From VRUE01 sp035693025 (lineage in GTDB: Bacteria; Actinomycetota; Thermoleophilia; Solirubrobacterales; 70-9), in assembly GCA_035693025.1 (NCBI GenBank), contig DASSHI010000012.1:1-64000 (forward strand): DNA of 64,000 nucleotides. Reading direction: 5' to 3'. Under the pieces are notes generated by a model. It ran no database searches. It saw nothing but the letters and a program-made list of their open reading frames with translations, and was not told the DNA's origin. The position numbers and the translations under genes were made by a program. Each line of letters starts with the position of its first letter. Position 1 is the stretch's first letter. Below, piece after piece: positions 30,906 to 38,103 of this stretch.

Positions 30906-31978
30906 CCGCTCACCTTCTGGAAGCCCAGTGCCGCGCTCACGGCGTCTTCGTTGGCGCGAGCCCACGCGAGCAGATCAGCGAGCGTCTCGCGCGGGGGGCG
31001 CCGCGGCCGCCACTCGGTGCGAGAGAAGAGGTGCGAGCAGTCCGAGAGGTAGATCGGCACGTCGCCCGGGCGGGTCTCCGGCTCGGCGCCGATCTCGACC
31101 TCGTTGCCGGTCAGCTCGCGGCACAGCGCCGTCGCCTCCAGCAGCGAGAGGCTGTACTCGCGCCCGCCGCCGACGTTGGCGACCACGCCGCTCCAGCGCT
31201 CGGGGCCGCCGAGCTGCTCCTCGACCAGGTCGATCAGGTCCTCGACGTGGAGCAGGTCGCGCACCTGCTTGCCGCCGCCGCCGAAGCCGATGTAGTTGAG
31301 CGACCGGCCGAAGTGATGGCTGAGCAGCCACCAGGAGAAGACGCCTTGATCGACCTTGCCCATCTGCCAGGGGCCGGCGATCACGCCGCAGCGGTCGACG
31401 ACCGCACGCAGCCCGAAGGTCTCGGCGTACTCCTCGATCAGGTGCTCGGCGGCGAGCTTGGTGGCGCCGTAGAAGGTGCGGGCGCCGCTCAGCGGGAAAT
31501 GCTCGGATAGGCCCTGCGGGCCGGCGCCCGGAAGCGGCTGCTCCGCGGCGAGCTCGAAGCGGGTCTCCGCCTCCTCCAGCGCCAGCTCGAGCTGCGGTGC
31601 GACCGGGTAGACGCGGCTGGTCGAGAGGAAGACGACGAAGGCATCCTGCTCGCGGGCGCGCTCGAGACAGTTGAAGGCGCCCAGCAGGTTGGTCTGCACC
31701 AGGTAGGTCGGGTCCGACAGCCCCGCCATCACCGACGGCTCGGCCGAGCACTCGACCATCGCGTCGAAGTCACCCGCCGCGGCCAGGTCCCCGCGCTCGC
31801 GCACGTCGCCGTGGACGAACTCGACCCCGGCCTCGCGCAGGCGCGGCAGGTTCAGCTCGGAGCCGCGGCGCATCAGGTTGTCGAGCGCGACCAGCTCCCA
31901 ATCGGGATGGCGCTCCGCCAGCGCCACGCTCAGGTTCGCGCCGACGAATCCGGCTCCGCCGGTGATCAGGACCCTCAT
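30902..31978 (-). CDS. NAD-dependent epimerase, CDP-paratose 2-epimerase-like SDR
   Basis: A 358-aa extended SDR. It has the Rossmann motif ITGGAGFVGANL, a serine in FLSTSRVYPV, the catalytic Tyr-Lys in TFYGATKLAAEHL, and DRCGVIAGPWQMGKVDQGVFSWW followed by NYIGFGGGGKQVRDLLHVEDL. The last two blocks are characteristic of CDP-paratose/CDP-tyvelose 2-epimerase-like enzymes. It could act on the CDP-dideoxyhexose made by rfbF/G/H at 51-56 kb. TAGAGT lies 9 nt before its ATG. It is divergent from a second SDR of the same type. Confidence 0.8.
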   Translation of the reverse strand: MRVLITGGAGFVGANLSVALAERHPDWELVALDNLMRRGSELNLPRLREAGVEFVHGDVRERGDLAAAGDFDAMVECSAEPSVMAGLSDPTYLVQTNLLGAFNCLERAREQDAFVVFLSTSRVYPVAPQLELALEEAETRFELAAEQPLPGAGPQGLSEHFPLSGARTFYGATKLAAEHLIEEYAETFGLRAVVDRCGVIAGPWQMGKVDQGVFSWWLLSHHFGRSLNYIGFGGGGKQVRDLLHVEDLIDLVEEQLGGPERWSGVVANVGGGREYSLSLLEATALCRELTGNEVEIGAEPETRPGDVPIYLSDCSHLFSRTEWRPRRPPRETLADLLAWARANEDAVSAALGFQKVSG

Positions 31979-31987
31979 AGGTCGGGC

Positions 31988-31993
31988 ACTCTA
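31988..31993 (-). promoter_or_regulatory. Putative -10 (TAGAGT) of the minus-strand SDR gene
   Basis: On the minus strand TAGAGT ends 9 nt before the ATG at 31978, inside the short inverted repeat GCACT-CT-AGTGC (31986-31997). Confidence 0.4.
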
Positions 31994-32010
31994 GTGCGAG
32001 GCCGGGTGGT

Positions 32011-32016
32011 TAATCT
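32011..32016 (+). promoter_or_regulatory. Putative -10 (TAATCT) of the plus-strand SDR gene
   Basis: TAATCT ends 7 nt before the ATG at 32024, giving a leaderless transcript. Confidence 0.5.
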
Positions 32017-32023
32017 GCCAGCC

Positions 32024-33097
32024 ATGCCCACTGCGATAGTCACCGGCTCCGGCGGCCTGATCGGCTCGGAGTCCGTCCGCCGCTTCATCGCCGACGGCTG
32101 GGACGTGGTCGGGATCGAGAACGACATGCGCGCCCGCTTCTTCGGCGAGGAGGCCTCGACCGCGCACGTGACCGAGGAGCTGCGCGAGGGTTACCCCGAG
32201 TTCCGCTCGCTCGACCTCGACATCCGCGACGCCGAGGGCGTCAGCAAGGCGTTTGCCGAGCTCGCCGGCTCGCTGGAGGCCGTGATCCACACCGCGGCAC
32301 AGCCCTCGCACGACTGGGCGGCGCGCGAGCCGCAGACCGACTTCGGCGTCAACGCGCTGGGCACGCTCAACCTGCTCGAGGCGGCGCGCGAGCACGCCCC
32401 CGACGCCCCTTTCGTCTTCTGCTCGACCAACAAGGTCTACGGCGACACGCCGAACTTCCTGCCGCTGGAAGAGCTGGAGAAGCGGCTCGAGCTGCCCGAG
32501 TCCCACCCCTTCCACAAGGGCATCGACACCTCGATGTCGATCGACCGCTCGACCCACTCGCTCTTCGGCGTCTCCAAGGCCGCCGCCGACCTGCTCGTGC
32601 AGGAGTACGGCCGCTACTTCGACATGCCGACCGTCTGCTTCCGCGGCGGCTGCCTGACCGGGCCCCAGCACGCCGGCGCACAGCTGCACGGCTTCCTCGC
32701 CTACCTGATGAAGTGCACGGTCACCGGCACGCCCTACACCGTCTTCGGCTACGGCGGCAAGCAGGTCCGCGACAACATCCACAGCGCCGACCTCGTCGCC
32801 TGCTTCCAGGCCTTCCAGCGCAACCCGCGCCCCGGCGCCGTCTACAACATGGGCGGCGGTCGCCGCAGCAACTGCTCGATGCTCGAGGCGATCGAGGTCT
32901 GCGAGCGGATCGCCGGGCGCGAGCTGCAGTGGGAGCTGAGCGACGAGAACCGCATCGGCGACCACCGCTGGTGGATCTCCGACGTCTCCGACTTCGCCGA
33001 GCACTATCCCGAGTGGCAGCCGCGCTACGGCATCGACGAGATCCTGCAGGAGATGTACGAGCAGAACGTCGAGCGCTGGATGGCGACCGCGGGCTGA
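32024..33097 (+). CDS. NAD-dependent epimerase, CDP-paratose 2-epimerase-like SDR with Phe at the catalytic Tyr position
   Basis: A 357-aa extended SDR with TGSGGLIGSESVRRF, FCSTNKVYGDTPN, and HSLFGVSKAAADLL, where the usual YxxxK is FxxxK (codon TTC). GYGGKQVRDNIHSADLV and YNMGGGRRSNCSMLEAIE match the CDP-tyvelose epimerase-like group. I recall relatives with the same Phe, so it may be a subfamily trait; another residue may then serve as base. It is divergent from the SDR at 30902. A nucleotide-sugar epimerase role is likely, with the substrate uncertain. Confidence 0.78.
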   Translation: MPTAIVTGSGGLIGSESVRRFIADGWDVVGIENDMRARFFGEEASTAHVTEELREGYPEFRSLDLDIRDAEGVSKAFAELAGSLEAVIHTAAQPSHDWAAREPQTDFGVNALGTLNLLEAAREHAPDAPFVFCSTNKVYGDTPNFLPLEELEKRLELPESHPFHKGIDTSMSIDRSTHSLFGVSKAAADLLVQEYGRYFDMPTVCFRGGCLTGPQHAGAQLHGFLAYLMKCTVTGTPYTVFGYGGKQVRDNIHSADLVACFQAFQRNPRPGAVYNMGGGRRSNCSMLEAIEVCERIAGRELQWELSDENRIGDHRWWISDVSDFAEHYPEWQPRYGIDEILQEMYEQNVERWMATAG

Positions 33098-33100
33098 GCC

Positions 33101-34771
33101 TCAGCCGGCTTCGAGCGCGCAGACCCGCGCCGGGCCGCCTTCGAGCTGCAGCTTCCAGGGGACGCTGGAGAGGTCGCGGGGGATCGCGAGCCTCGTCGCT
33201 TCGCCGCTCCCCACTTCGGCTTGGAAGTCGACCGGCAGGGGGGCGTTTTCGCCGGGGGTTGCGAAGCGGGTCATCCTGATGTCGGTCACCGGCTGTGGGC
33301 CGGCGGCGATCGCGACCCCGCCGGGCGGGACCTCGAACAGCTGGGAGGCTTCGACGGTCGTGCAGCCTCCGCTCGGAACGGCCGAGTTCGGAATCGGTTC
33401 GAGTTGCACGCGCAGGGCGTTGAGCAGCACCTTGTCAGCGGCGAAGCGCGCCGGCTCGCCGCTGCGCTGCAGCTCGGCGACCGTGTAGGCGGGTGAGCCG
33501 AAATCGTCGACCGCGGCGAAATAGGAGCCGGCGTCGATGTGGTCGAAGCCGGTGTCGGCGAATTCTTCTTCGAGGAAGAAGGCCGGATCGACGGTGTTGC
33601 GGGCGATCTCCAGGGCGGTCAGGTTGCCGCGGACGATTTCGGTGCTCGAGCGGTAGCTGCCGTAGGCCTCGTGCAGGTACAGCAGGTTGCTGGTCACGGC
33701 GGCGAGGACGACGACCCCCGCCACGGGCAGCAGCCGCGGTCCCAGCCGTACCCCACGCAGGAGGTCGGTGGCGACGAGCAGGACGAAAACGCCTCCCGGG
33801 AGTTGGTAGCGGCTTGCCCACGGGACCCGGCCGGGCTTGACGTCGAAGCCGCCGAGGATCCAGAAGGAGAGGCCGATCGCCAGCACGACCCAAAACGAGC
33901 TCGGGATCCGCTCGATTCGGTAGCAGCGCCAGAGCGCCAGACCGCCGAGCAGCACGGCCAGGGGTCGTCCCCAGTCAAGCCCACCTGGGGCCGCCATCCC
34001 TTCCGCGGGGGTCGCCAGTCCGAAAAGCGAGGCAAGGACCGCAGCGAAGGAGTCAACGACGAAGATCGGCGTCGCGGCGATGTTGGCCAGCGTGATCGAG
34101 CTTTCCGCGTCGTGGCCCCAGCCGAACCACCAGAGCACGTAGAGGGCGACGGGCACGGCGACGAGGAAAGCGCGGCGACGCCACTCGCGCTCCCCCCGAC
34201 GCAGCACGACGTCGAGCGCCGCACCGGCGGCGAAGGCGACCCAGACGCTCGAGAAGAGCATTGCGCCGATCAGCCAGACGCAGGCCAGCCGGTCACCGGT
34301 GCGGTCGTGCCGGTCGAGGGCGACCAGCATGCCGAGGCCGCAGGTCAGCGAGCCGAGGAAGGTGATCGAGGAGAACCAGAGCAGATCTTCGAAGGCAGCG
34401 CCCATGAAGATCACCGGCAGCGTCGCGATTAACGCGGGCCAGCTTCCCAGCCGTCGTCTGATCCAGACGAAGAGGAGCCAGTCGCCGAGCAGAAAGACCG
34501 CCGTCGAGACGATCCGGTAGGGCAGGGCAGAGCCCATGCCGAAGCCGGTGAGCATCAACTTCCAGACTGCCACCGCACCTGCGACCAAATGTTCGTTGTC
34601 AGGTGCGAGAAAGGCGTCGAGGTTGAAATCGCGCCGGTAGAGGATGAACACCCAGTCGTCGAGGATGAAGGTGACCTTCGAGCCGAGCACGACGATGACC
34701 ACCCCGGCCACGGCCATCGCCACCGCGAGCAGCAGCGTGGCCGGGTTCTTCGCTCGGATCGCCCCGCTCAC
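33101..34771 (-). CDS. Polytopic GT-C-like membrane protein, paralogue family member 3
   Basis: A 556-aa protein with FILDDWVFILYRRDFN and AFLAPDNEHLVAGAVAVWKLM in the first outer loop, about ten helices, and a soluble C-terminal domain beginning ALEIARNTVDPAFFLEEEF and ending GPARVCALEAG, like the members at 26666 and 28471. GTG at 34771 follows TAGGTT by 6 nt. It is convergent with the SDR gene (3-bp gap) and divergent from wzt. Confidence 0.65.
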   Translation of the reverse strand: MSGAIRAKNPATLLLAVAMAVAGVVIVVLGSKVTFILDDWVFILYRRDFNLDAFLAPDNEHLVAGAVAVWKLMLTGFGMGSALPYRIVSTAVFLLGDWLLFVWIRRRLGSWPALIATLPVIFMGAAFEDLLWFSSITFLGSLTCGLGMLVALDRHDRTGDRLACVWLIGAMLFSSVWVAFAAGAALDVVLRRGEREWRRRAFLVAVPVALYVLWWFGWGHDAESSITLANIAATPIFVVDSFAAVLASLFGLATPAEGMAAPGGLDWGRPLAVLLGGLALWRCYRIERIPSSFWVVLAIGLSFWILGGFDVKPGRVPWASRYQLPGGVFVLLVATDLLRGVRLGPRLLPVAGVVVLAAVTSNLLYLHEAYGSYRSSTEIVRGNLTALEIARNTVDPAFFLEEEFADTGFDHIDAGSYFAAVDDFGSPAYTVAELQRSGEPARFAADKVLLNALRVQLEPIPNSAVPSGGCTTVEASQLFEVPPGGVAIAAGPQPVTDIRMTRFATPGENAPLPVDFQAEVGSGEATRLAIPRDLSSVPWKLQLEGGPARVCALEAG

Positions 34772-34776
34772 GCCGG

Positions 34777-34783
34777 TAACCTA
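34777..34783. promoter_or_regulatory. Symmetric divergent -10 (TAACCTA/TAGGTTA) between GT-C member 3 and wzt
   Basis: On the minus strand TAGGTT ends 6 nt before the GTG at 34771. On the plus strand the overlapping TAACCT ends 11 nt before the TTG at 34794. The same seven bases could give both promoters, as at 1484-1490. Confidence 0.4.
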
Positions 34784-34793
34784 TCTGCCCCTC

Positions 34794-36041
34794 TTGACGA
34801 CCCATGCCCCTCCCCAAGTCGCGATCGAGGTCAGCGGCGTCGAGAAGACCTTCCGCATCCCCACTCAGCGGGTCGACTCGCTGAAGGAGCGGTTGACCAC
34901 CTTCTCGCAGCCCGGCTACCGCGAGCTGCATGCGCTGCGCAACCTCTCCTTCGAGGTCGAGCGGGGCGAGTTCTTCGGCATCGTCGGCCGCAACGGCTCG
35001 GGCAAGAGCACGCTGCTGAAGATCCTCGCCAGCATCTACGCCGCCGACGCGGGGCGCGTGCGGATGGCCGGTCGCCTCGCCCCCTTCATCGAGCTCGGCG
35101 TCGGCTTCAACACCGAGCTGACCGCGCGCGAGAACGTCGAGCTGAATGGGGTGATGATGGGGCTTACGCGCAAGGACGCGCGCAGCCGCCTCGGCGCCGT
35201 GCTCGAGTTCGCCGAGCTGGAGGAATTCGTCGACCTCAAACTGAAGAACTACTCCTCGGGGATGCTCGTCCGCCTCGCCTTCTCGATGATGATCCAGTCC
35301 GATGCCGAGATCCTCCTGATCGACGAGGTCCTGGCCGTTGGCGACGCCTCCTTCCAGCAGAAGTGCGCCGACGTCTTCTACGAGATCCGCGACTCGCAGC
35401 GCACGGTCGTCTTCGTCACCCACGACATGGGCGCGGTCGAGCAGTACTGCCATCGGGCGATGCTGTTGCACGACGGCGGCATCCGAACGCTCGGACCGGC
35501 CGACGAGGTGGCGCGCAGCTACCTGCGGCTCAATTTCGAGCAGGCGCCGGGCGAAGGCGACGCAGACATGGGGGGGATGGCCGACATCACCCTGGTCGAC
35601 GTCTGGCTCGAGGACGGCCGGGGCGAGCGGATAACGAACGTCGAGAAGGAAACCGAGCTGCGCTTCGGCGCGATATTCGAAGCGCACCGCTACGTCGAGG
35701 GGCCGAGCTTCGGCTTCGCCTTCGACAACGCCGACGGGGTCGAGGTGACCGGCTTCGGCATCTCCCTGCCCGAGGGGGCGCCCGACGCCGTTGAGCCGGG
35801 CCAGCGGATCCGCCTCGGGGGCGAGATCGAGAACCGGCTGGAACCCGGTCGTTACGTGGCCAAGTGCTGGGTCCACCGCGAGCACAACATCGCCAACCTC
35901 GTCCTGCACTCGCCGCACGTGCTCGATTTCGTCGTCTATGGAAAAGAGGGTGCGGGGGTGGTTTCTCTGGACCACGAGATCGCCGCGACGGTGGAAGGCG
36001 AGGCGCCGGTCGAGGATGGCGCGGGGGTGGAGGGCGCATGA
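34794..36041 (+). CDS. wzt: Wzt-type ABC exporter ATPase with C-terminal glycan-binding domain
   Basis: A 415-aa protein. The ATPase domain has Walker A VGRNGSGKSTLLK (about residue 65), the TagH/Wzt-like RLAPFIELGVGFNTELT, signature NYSSGMLVRLAFS, Walker B AEILLIDEVLAVGD and the switch VFVTHDMG. Residues about 265-400 form a Wzt-like beta-sandwich (WLEDGRGERITNVEKETELRF and onward). In O-antigen exporters that domain recognises the finished polysaccharide. TTG at 34794 is the best in-frame start. The stop overlaps the permease ATG, so the two form one exporter. Confidence 0.9.
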   Translation: MTTHAPPQVAIEVSGVEKTFRIPTQRVDSLKERLTTFSQPGYRELHALRNLSFEVERGEFFGIVGRNGSGKSTLLKILASIYAADAGRVRMAGRLAPFIELGVGFNTELTARENVELNGVMMGLTRKDARSRLGAVLEFAELEEFVDLKLKNYSSGMLVRLAFSMMIQSDAEILLIDEVLAVGDASFQQKCADVFYEIRDSQRTVVFVTHDMGAVEQYCHRAMLLHDGGIRTLGPADEVARSYLRLNFEQAPGEGDADMGGMADITLVDVWLEDGRGERITNVEKETELRFGAIFEAHRYVEGPSFGFAFDNADGVEVTGFGISLPEGAPDAVEPGQRIRLGGEIENRLEPGRYVAKCWVHREHNIANLVLHSPHVLDFVVYGKEGAGVVSLDHEIAATVEGEAPVEDGAGVEGA

Positions 36042-36886
36042 GCGCCGAGCCGGCCAACCTGGAGCTGCGCGAGGTCCCCGGGCCATCGGCGCTCGGTGGC
36101 GGCCGCCACCGCTTCTTCGAGCTGCTCTGGCTGATGTCCGTGACCGAGTTCAAGCGAACCTTCTTCGGCACCTTCCTTGGCTACGTCTGGTCGCTGATGC
36201 GACCGCTGCTGCTCTTCGCCGTGCTCCTCGTCGTCTTCACCCAGATCTTCAAAATCGGCGGCGAAGTTCCTCACTACGAGGTGCTGCTGCTCTTCAACAT
36301 CGTGCTCTTCGGGCTTTTTCAGGAAGCGACCGGAGGCTCGGTCGGCTCGGTCGTCAGCCAGGAGGGGATCGTCCGCAAGACCCAGTTTCCTCGCCTGGTC
36401 ATCCCGCTCTCAGTGGTCCTGACGACGCTCTTCACCCTCGGCCTCAACATGATCGTCGTCTTCATCTTCATGCTCGCCTTCGGCGTCACGCCGATGTGGA
36501 CCTGGCTTCTGCTTCCGGTGATCCTCTTGCCGCTTCTCGTTCTTGTCTGTGCCCTCTCGATGCTGCTCTCGGCGCTCAACGTCCGCTTCCGTGACGTCGG
36601 GATCATCTGGGTGGTGATCGCGACCGCGCTCAACTACGGCACGCCGATCATCTATCCGTTGACGATCGTCCACGGCACGCTCAAGCAGATCCTGATGGCC
36701 AACCCGCTGACCCCGATCTTTCAGCAGGCCGACATCTGGATGATCGATCCACACGCGGAAAGCATCCGCGAAGCGGTGCATGGACCCTGGCCCTTGGCGA
36801 TCGGGGCCGCGATCTACATCGCCATTTGCGTCGCCGGCGTCTGGGTCTTCAACCGCGAGGCGCCGCTCATCGCCGAGCAGCTTTAG
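36038..36886 (+). CDS. wzm: Wzm-type ABC-2 polysaccharide export permease
   Basis: A 282-aa ABC-2 permease. A cytosolic amphipathic start (ELLWLMSVTEFKRTFFGTFLGYVWS) is followed by six helices; RFRDVGIIWVVIATALNYGTPIIYPL is the conserved ABC-2 signature region. With Wzt it moves a lipid-linked polysaccharide across the membrane. It is coupled to wzt by a 4-bp overlap. No further export genes are adjacent. Confidence 0.9.
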   Translation: MSAEPANLELREVPGPSALGGGRHRFFELLWLMSVTEFKRTFFGTFLGYVWSLMRPLLLFAVLLVVFTQIFKIGGEVPHYEVLLLFNIVLFGLFQEATGGSVGSVVSQEGIVRKTQFPRLVIPLSVVLTTLFTLGLNMIVVFIFMLAFGVTPMWTWLLLPVILLPLLVLVCALSMLLSALNVRFRDVGIIWVVIATALNYGTPIIYPLTIVHGTLKQILMANPLTPIFQQADIWMIDPHAESIREAVHGPWPLAIGAAIYIAICVAGVWVFNREAPLIAEQL

Positions 36887-36946
36887 GCCGCTGCTCTAAT
36901 CTCGGCCGCTACTTTGAGGCCCAGGGGAGTTGGGGGTAATGCCTTG

Positions 36947-38038
36947 ATGCGCAAGTCGAAACTCGTGGTGGTGGCCTTCGCGGCCCTTCTCGCGCTGCCA
37001 CCCGCGGCGGGCGCGGCGCTGGACCCTCCCGGCTTCACGATCGGCATCTCTCCGCAGACCCCCGCCGGCGCCGGTGACTACAGCCTGATGCAGGAGGCCG
37101 GGATCAAGAGCCTGCGGCTGCCGCTCGGTTGGCCCAGCGTCGAGAGCCACAGCCCATATCTCGTCGCCCCCGACTGGTCGGGCTTCGACCGCTCGGTCGA
37201 ACTGGCGGCCGAATACGGGATGCGGGTCTTCCCCTTCGTCTGGGGCACCCCCTCCTGGGTCGCCGGCCAGCAGCGGATCGAACCGGTGCGCAGCGGCTGG
37301 GCGCGGCGCGCCTGGGCCTCGTTCCTGCGCAGGGCGGTGCAGCGCTACGGGCCAAACGGACAGTTCTGGCGCGAACACCCGGAGTTGAGCCCAGAGCCGA
37401 TCCGCGACTGGGAGATCTGGAACGAGGAGAACATCGTCACCTTCGGCGAGGCCGATCCCACCCGATTCGCTCGCGTCATGCGCGTCGCCGGCCGCGCGAT
37501 CCACCGTGCCGACCCGGGCGCCAAGGCGATCCTCGGCGGCCTCTTCGGCCGGCCGTTGCAGATCCCGCCCAACATCGCCTCCGGCGACTTCCTCAGCCGC
37601 TTCTACCGGGCGGGGAACGTGAAGCGCTTCTTCGACGGCGTGGCGCTGCACCCGTACGTCGCCGACGCGAGTGCGATGCGCCCGCAGATCCGCAACCTGC
37701 GCCGCGTCATGCGCCGCCACGGCGACGCCGCCACGCCGCTCTACGTGACCGAGCTGGGCTGGGGGTCCGACAGCTACCAGACCCGCTGGGAGCGGGGCCT
37801 CTACGGACAGGCACGCGAGCTCGACCAGGCCTTCTCGATGCTCGCCGGCCACCGCCGCTCCTGGAACGTCGCCGGCGTCTGGTGGTTCACCTGGGCCGAC
37901 ACCGGCCGCCTCTGCCAGTTCTGCGACTCGGCCGGCCTCCTGACCGACAACCGCGAAGCCAAGCCGGCCTGGTACCGCTTCACCGAATGGACCGGCGGCG
38001 ACCCCGAAATCGTCCCCCGGGCGAATTTCGGCGGCTGA
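36947..38038 (+). CDS. Secreted clan GH-A glycoside hydrolase, paralogue 2
   Basis: A 363-aa exported protein with a signal peptide (KSKLVVVAFAALLALPPAAGA). The acid/base motif is IRDWEIWNEENIV (about residue 160) and the nucleophile strand is PLYVTELGWGSDS (about 265). The barrel ends with LCQFCDSAGLL, equivalent to YCNFCDSVGFF in the paralogue at 22817. It lies just behind the ABC exporter, suggesting action on the exported glycan. A GGGGG-containing ribosome site precedes the ATG; TAATCT at 36896 may be the -10. Confidence 0.8.
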   Translation: MRKSKLVVVAFAALLALPPAAGAALDPPGFTIGISPQTPAGAGDYSLMQEAGIKSLRLPLGWPSVESHSPYLVAPDWSGFDRSVELAAEYGMRVFPFVWGTPSWVAGQQRIEPVRSGWARRAWASFLRRAVQRYGPNGQFWREHPELSPEPIRDWEIWNEENIVTFGEADPTRFARVMRVAGRAIHRADPGAKAILGGLFGRPLQIPPNIASGDFLSRFYRAGNVKRFFDGVALHPYVADASAMRPQIRNLRRVMRRHGDAATPLYVTELGWGSDSYQTRWERGLYGQARELDQAFSMLAGHRRSWNVAGVWWFTWADTGRLCQFCDSAGLLTDNREAKPAWYRFTEWTGGDPEIVPRANFGG

Positions 38039-38062
38039 GAATGACGCCTGCTTAGGCATAGT

Positions 38063-38095
38063 GCTAAATTTAGCTCTCTAGATTGATTTAGAGAG
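38063..38095 (+). promoter_or_regulatory. AT-rich leader with palindrome and hairpin before the AAA ATPase gene
   Basis: GCTAAATTTAGC (38063-38074) is a perfect 12-bp palindrome. It is followed by CTCTCTA/TAGAGAG arms (38074-38080, 38089-38095) around an 8-nt loop. GAGAGGAG, the ribosome site, overlaps the right arm. The stretch is far richer in A+T than its surroundings. Confidence 0.45.
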
Positions 38096-38103
38096 GAGCC
38101 TAA

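Noticed and set aside
34644..34793. Extended N-terminus of Wzt starting 50 codons upstream
   Set aside because: The extra codons lie inside the oppositely oriented GT-C-like gene and have no match to ABC ATPases; TTG 34794 is preferred.
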